Virus record (IMG/VR): IMGVR_UViG_3300020465_000075 | Location: 1-26,978 of that record | Source: a virus | Strand: one strand, 5' to 3' | Length of the DNA stretch: 26,978 nt | In this document: positions 24,402-26,978 of the stretch, one piece after another | Position numbering within the stretch: the first letter of the stretch is position 1 | Layout: every line of letters starts with the position of its first letter | Made by a program: the position numbers and the translations under genes | Notes under the pieces: generated by a model | Seen by the model: only the letters and a program-made list of their open reading frames with translations | Database searches by the model: none | Told to the model about the DNA's origin: nothing

Positions 24402-24412
24402 AGAGGAAAACC

Positions 24413-25243
24413 ATGTCAGATAACCCATTAATGTCTCATATGCGACAAGAAACCGTTTTTGTTAGACTACCGAGCAAAGGAAATTTCTACACACAGAAGC
24501 CAGATCTAACAGATGATGGAGAAATAGGTGTACGTGCTATGACCAGTGCAGATGAAATTGCAATGAAAGTACCTGATGCACTTTTTAATGGAGAAGCAAC
24601 ATATAGAATTTTAAAAAGCTGTTGTCCTCGTATTAAAGATCCTAAAGAGATGCCCTACAATGATGTAGATGTTGTACTGATGGCGATACGTAGAGCCACA
24701 TATGGCAATGAACTCAATGTGCCTGTAAAATGTAAAAATACTGAGTGTAACAATGAACAAGAATACATCAAAGAAATTGATCCGTTACTAGCACAGATTC
24801 CTTTACTAGAAGATACGTATACTGTTACAGTTGGTGACCTAACAGTTTATCTCAGACCAATTGATTTACAATCTACAACACAATTACAAATCCAAGCAGT
24901 AGAGCAAATAAAAATTAATGATACACTTGCAACATTTGAAGGCAATCAAGATCAAATTACATCATTTCAAAACAGCATGAGAACTATTGCAGACAGTAAC
25001 ACAGAAATTATTTCAAGATGTGTTTACATTGTTGAATTGCCAGATAAAAAACGAGTTGAAGATCCTAAACAAATTCAAGAATGGATTAACAACATTGATG
25101 TCATTACATACAATTCTATAATGAACAAACTGCTAGAAATACAGTCTGTTGTAATGAAAGTGGTTGTTGAAGGTAACTGTGTTAAATGCAATGAACCTTT
25201 CAGTCAACCATTGATAGTGGATCAATCGCATTTTTTCGCATGA
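24413..25243 (+). CDS. 26: gp26-type T4 baseplate protein
   Basis: This 276 aa protein resembles the T4 baseplate family (PF12322) annotated as gp26 in T4-type marine phages, part of or needed for the central baseplate hub. Motifs: LPSKGNFYT near 19-27, GEIGVRAMTSADEI near 36-49, KVPDALFNGEA 52-62, a SCCPRIK segment near 69-75, and AIRRATYGNE 91-100. Cys107 and Cys112, with Cys256 and Cys259, could form a zinc site joining two halves. ATG 24413 has AGAGGA about 6 nt upstream and an exact late promoter 45 nt upstream. The stop overlaps the next start (ATGA). T4 gp26 itself is shorter, so the family name is more certain than one-to-one equivalence. Confidence 0.82.
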   Translation: MSDNPLMSHMRQETVFVRLPSKGNFYTQKPDLTDDGEIGVRAMTSADEIAMKVPDALFNGEATYRILKSCCPRIKDPKEMPYNDVDVVLMAIRRATYGNELNVPVKCKNTECNNEQEYIKEIDPLLAQIPLLEDTYTVTVGDLTVYLRPIDLQSTTQLQIQAVEQIKINDTLATFEGNQDQITSFQNSMRTIADSNTEIISRCVYIVELPDKKRVEDPKQIQEWINNIDVITYNSIMNKLLEIQSVVMKVVVEGNCVKCNEPFSQPLIVDQSHFFA

Positions 25244-25488
25244 GCGTCGCACGTAGTAACTACCAGCAGGTTAGGGCGGCGCAGGAAAAAATAGATGCTG
25301 AAAGAAAACAGTTGATTGCTAATATGATGGATTCTATATTATACACCGAAGGTGCATTTTCTTATCATGACTTGCTTGTAATGGAGCCTGGTGAGATACA
25401 AATAATGATTGATAGATTTTCTCATAAAATAGAAACAGAAAATAATGCAAGACAGTCCGCGGCTGGTAAAAAATCTGTGTCGCTATAG
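25240..25488 (+). CDS. Small helical protein coupled to the gp26-type gene, 82 aa
   Basis: This 82 aa helical protein starts in the ATGA overlap with the gp26-type stop and has no ribosome site of its own, so translation depends on the upstream gene. It contains an amphipathic charged helix (QQVRAAQEKIDAERKQLIANMM), an MEPGEIQIMIDRF segment and a polar tail. In T4 the gene after 26 is 51, a baseplate hub assembly factor of 249 aa. This protein is in the same place but far shorter, with no alignment I can claim. It may be a tail-assembly chaperone. Its TAG stop overlaps the stop of the convergent gene inside CTATAG. Confidence 0.75.
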   Translation: MSVARSNYQQVRAAQEKIDAERKQLIANMMDSILYTEGAFSYHDLLVMEPGEIQIMIDRFSHKIETENNARQSAAGKKSVSL

Positions 25489-25947
25489 TTTATTACGTCT
25501 GTGTACAAAATTTCTATCGTCATCACTCCAACTGTTATAGTAGCCTTGACGTTCAAGTGTTTTACTTGCATCAACCAACGCACTATATCTCTGTAACAGT
25601 AACAAACCAGCAATACCAAAATTCATTTCTACACCACTCACTAATTCATAATGATCTGGATGATCCATTAACAGCCACATGTCGTGTGGTTGCCACACAT
25701 CATTGAATTGCAGTTTGGTTTTCAGCATAGGTTCCAATGGTTTATCATAGAACCACCATATAGCAACATCTAAACTGTCGTCCCAATCTGCCGCCACATG
25801 ACTGAGTTCATCCCAATTGGTAAATTTTTGTATGCTTACTCGTTCATCCATCAGAGCCTTTTTCGCAAAAGGACATGGAGGAAAGTTGTTCAGTAATGGA
25901 TTTGGTCTGCTTACAAATTTAGTGATCCATGAACGGATCTGTTCATC
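25483..25947 (-). CDS. Hypothetical protein with CPFA motif, 154 aa
   Basis: The start is ATG 25947, which overlaps the ATP-grasp stop (ATGGATGA); the longer reading to 26019 lies inside that gene. The product starts MDEQIRSWITKF and carries NFPPCPFAKKA with Cys26, an unusual conserved-looking motif. Aromatic-rich stretches follow (WDDSLDVAIWWFYDKP, DVWQPHDMWLLMDHPDHYE), and the C-terminus is basic. I do not recognise the family. Close coupling to an ATP-grasp gene suggests a shared pathway, with the Cys perhaps acting as a nucleophile or metal ligand. That is inference. Confidence 0.75.
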   Translation of the reverse strand, partial: DEQIRSWITKFVSRPNPLLNNFPPCPFAKKALMDERVSIQKFTNWDELSHVAADWDDSLDVAIWWFYDKPLEPMLKTKLQFNDVWQPHDMWLLMDHPDHYELVSGVEMNFGIAGLLLLQRYSALVDASKTLERQGYYNSWSDDDRNFVHRRNKL

Positions 25948-26845
25948 CATTGAAGTAATCACTAAGTTTTTGTGCATGTTCTCTACATTTTTCATAATCA
26001 TTGCCTGCCACAAATGCAAGCCGTTGACCTCCTGGCGGATTAGAATCTTCTATCAAGTCAATGTCATAGTACACGAAGTTTACGCCTTCTGCAACCGAAA
26101 ACTTAACTCTATCAGCCAATTTCATTTTGTATTTTTTATTCAGTTTACCCCAAACAGGAACTGTACACCCTTGTTCTATATCAGATATATCATGCCATGT
26201 GCCTAGTTCATAAAAGTATTTAACCTGCTTGATATACTTTGGTCCCCAGGCACACATCATCTCTGTGTTGCAACGTGGGTGTACTTCAATGCACTTATCA
26301 CCTATAAATTCAAAGTTAAGCATGCCTGTGTAACCTTGCATATGACTTTCTATAAATTCCAATATGAATCTTCTGCGGTTAAATGTTTGTACTTCTTGTG
26401 GTGAATCTGTTAATAGTTGACTTTGCCAATGCGAAAAACGACCATCTCCCATCGAATAACCAACTGTGTATCGCCAATCTAATACTTTGTTTTCTTTCAC
26501 AGCAAGATCAAATGTACTGTGTTCGCCTGTCAGTACTTCCATACAAATGTGTGCCGGAAAGTAGTTTTTTAAATAATCGTCTCTATCTACACAATGCGAA
26601 GTGTTTATGCCCATACCCCACAAGTTCTGCAAAGGTTTAGAAAAGCAAGGTAAAAAGTCAGGGTGTTGTTTTCCGTGTGGAAACCATTTCATGTTCTGTA
26701 TATCTAGAATACGCCTTTTATCGAACAACCATTCAAGATTAGGATTTATTTCCAATGCATCAGGATCATGCAAAGGAATATCGACAGAAGGAATTAGCTC
26801 CAAGTTCTCGCACCAATGCGAAAACTGTTCGTCTCCCAACCACAT
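25943..26845 (-). CDS. ATP-grasp-like ligase, 300 aa
   Basis: ATP-grasp enzymes join a carboxylate to an amine or thiol using ATP through an acyl-phosphate. The evidence, in order: FDKRRILDI near 41-49, typical of the first ATP-binding lobe; LTGEHSTFDLAVKENKV at 105-121, like the G-E-x-S-x-D-V strand pair; MLNFEF with Glu179 and IEVHPRCN with Glu187 and Asn193, which fit the Mg-binding pair; and AFVAGNDYEKCREHAQKL near 277-294, the usual C-terminal helix. The N-terminal pre-ATP-grasp lobe is reduced. ATG 26845 follows AGGAG at 9 nt. The next gene, with a CPFA motif, overlaps its stop. Substrate is unknown. The family call comes from pattern, not alignment, so it should be confirmed by profile search. 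Confidence 0.68.
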   Translation of the reverse strand: MWLGDEQFSHWCENLELIPSVDIPLHDPDALEINPNLEWLFDKRRILDIQNMKWFPHGKQHPDFLPCFSKPLQNLWGMGINTSHCVDRDDYLKNYFPAHICMEVLTGEHSTFDLAVKENKVLDWRYTVGYSMGDGRFSHWQSQLLTDSPQEVQTFNRRRFILEFIESHMQGYTGMLNFEFIGDKCIEVHPRCNTEMMCAWGPKYIKQVKYFYELGTWHDISDIEQGCTVPVWGKLNKKYKMKLADRVKFSVAEGVNFVYYDIDLIEDSNPPGGQRLAFVAGNDYEKCREHAQKLSDYFNG

Positions 26846-26890
26846 TTAATTAATCTCCTAATCGATGAACAAGTTCATCGGATTTTTCGT

Positions 26891-26978
26891 CTAAAGACTC
26901 AAATCATTTACTATACTTAGTCTATTTGGCTTTGGTTCAGTCGCACTTAGCCTGTTTACGGCAAAGCACAACTGGTCC
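26891..26978 (-). CDS. Partial gene, C-terminal 28 residues
   Basis: A minus-strand reading frame enters from the right edge and ends at TAG 26893-26891. The visible end reads DQLCFAVNRLSATEPKPNRL and continues SIVNDLSL. Its function cannot be told from so little. The next frame downstream stays open for 17 codons after the point of overlap, and its stop (TAA 26852-26850) lies just beyond the AGGAG of the ATP-grasp gene. This suggests the gene once ended there and was shortened by a one-base change, or that a frameshift is used. Coding confidence is moderate because of the short length. Confidence 0.5.
   Translation of the reverse strand, partial: DQLCFAVNRLSATEPKPNRLSIVNDLSL

Noticed and set aside
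26863-26887. Inverted repeat CGATGAAC/GTTCATCG followed by ATTTTT on the plus strand, resembling a terminator
   Set aside because: The perfect halves leave only a 2 nt loop, no plus-strand gene ends nearby, and the segment looks like coding sequence (frame ending at 26850).
1-26978. CRISPR arrays, insertion sequences or attachment sites
   Set aside because: No spaced repeat array, transposase gene or terminal inverted repeats were seen. The few repeats are short or coding.

Overview
This window is most likely part of the late (virion) region of a T4-like myovirus from an AT-rich marine lineage, related to T4-type cyanophages or Pelagibacter myophages. The evidence is the ordered set gp20 (portal) – small protein – acidic prohead-core protein – gp21 (protease) – gp22 (scaffold) – gp23 (major capsid). 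It is supported by gp14 and gp15 neck/tail-completion homologues, a gp26-type baseplate protein, long repeat-rich fibre proteins and T4-type late promoters (TATAAATA). No photosynthesis genes or tRNAs were seen, so the host cannot be fixed from this stretch.

Layout. (a) 1-1822, minus strand: a truncated gene, a lipoprotein cell-wall hydrolase and a Lys-rich protein of unknown function. (b) 1906-5546, plus strand: an unrecognised protein, gp14, gp15 and a Nudix hydrolase. (c) 5535-15787, minus strand: two GT-A glycosyltransferases, two small proteins and three mosaic tail-fibre-like genes (1447, 763 and 304 aa), the longest ending in a self-cleaving peptidase S74 chaperone domain. (d) 15788-16188: the only gene-free stretch over 300 bases. 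It holds a sigma-70-like promoter, about 260 nt of GC-richer hairpin-forming sequence and a terminator, and is read here as a candidate structured ncRNA. (e) 16189-22010, minus strand: the capsid cassette gp23-gp22-gp21-core-66 aa-gp20. (f) 22073-24349, minus strand: a large membrane-active or tape-measure-like protein. (g) 24413-25488, plus strand: gp26-type baseplate protein and a small coupled partner. (h) 25483-26978, minus strand: a 154 aa protein with a CPFA motif, an ATP-grasp-like enzyme and the 3' end of another gene.

How it works together: the capsid cassette builds and matures the prohead. gp14 and gp15 close the head-tail joint. The gp26-type protein and perhaps the large hydrophobic protein belong to the tail and baseplate. 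The fibres recognise the host, and the glycosyltransferases may decorate virion or host surfaces. The gene order differs from T4: gp14-gp15 are separated from gp20-gp23 and lie on the opposite strand, and fibres follow gp23.

The most unusual signals are: (1) complete absence by eye of GCWGC (GCAGC/GCTGC) in 27 kb while GCSGC is common; (2) the candidate ncRNA locus; (3) two divergent late promoters that cross over each other around a shared inverted repeat; (4) two consecutive genes whose late promoter sits exactly 5 nt before the ATG, which predicts leaderless late mRNAs; (5) C-terminal surface-type extensions on gp14 and gp15.
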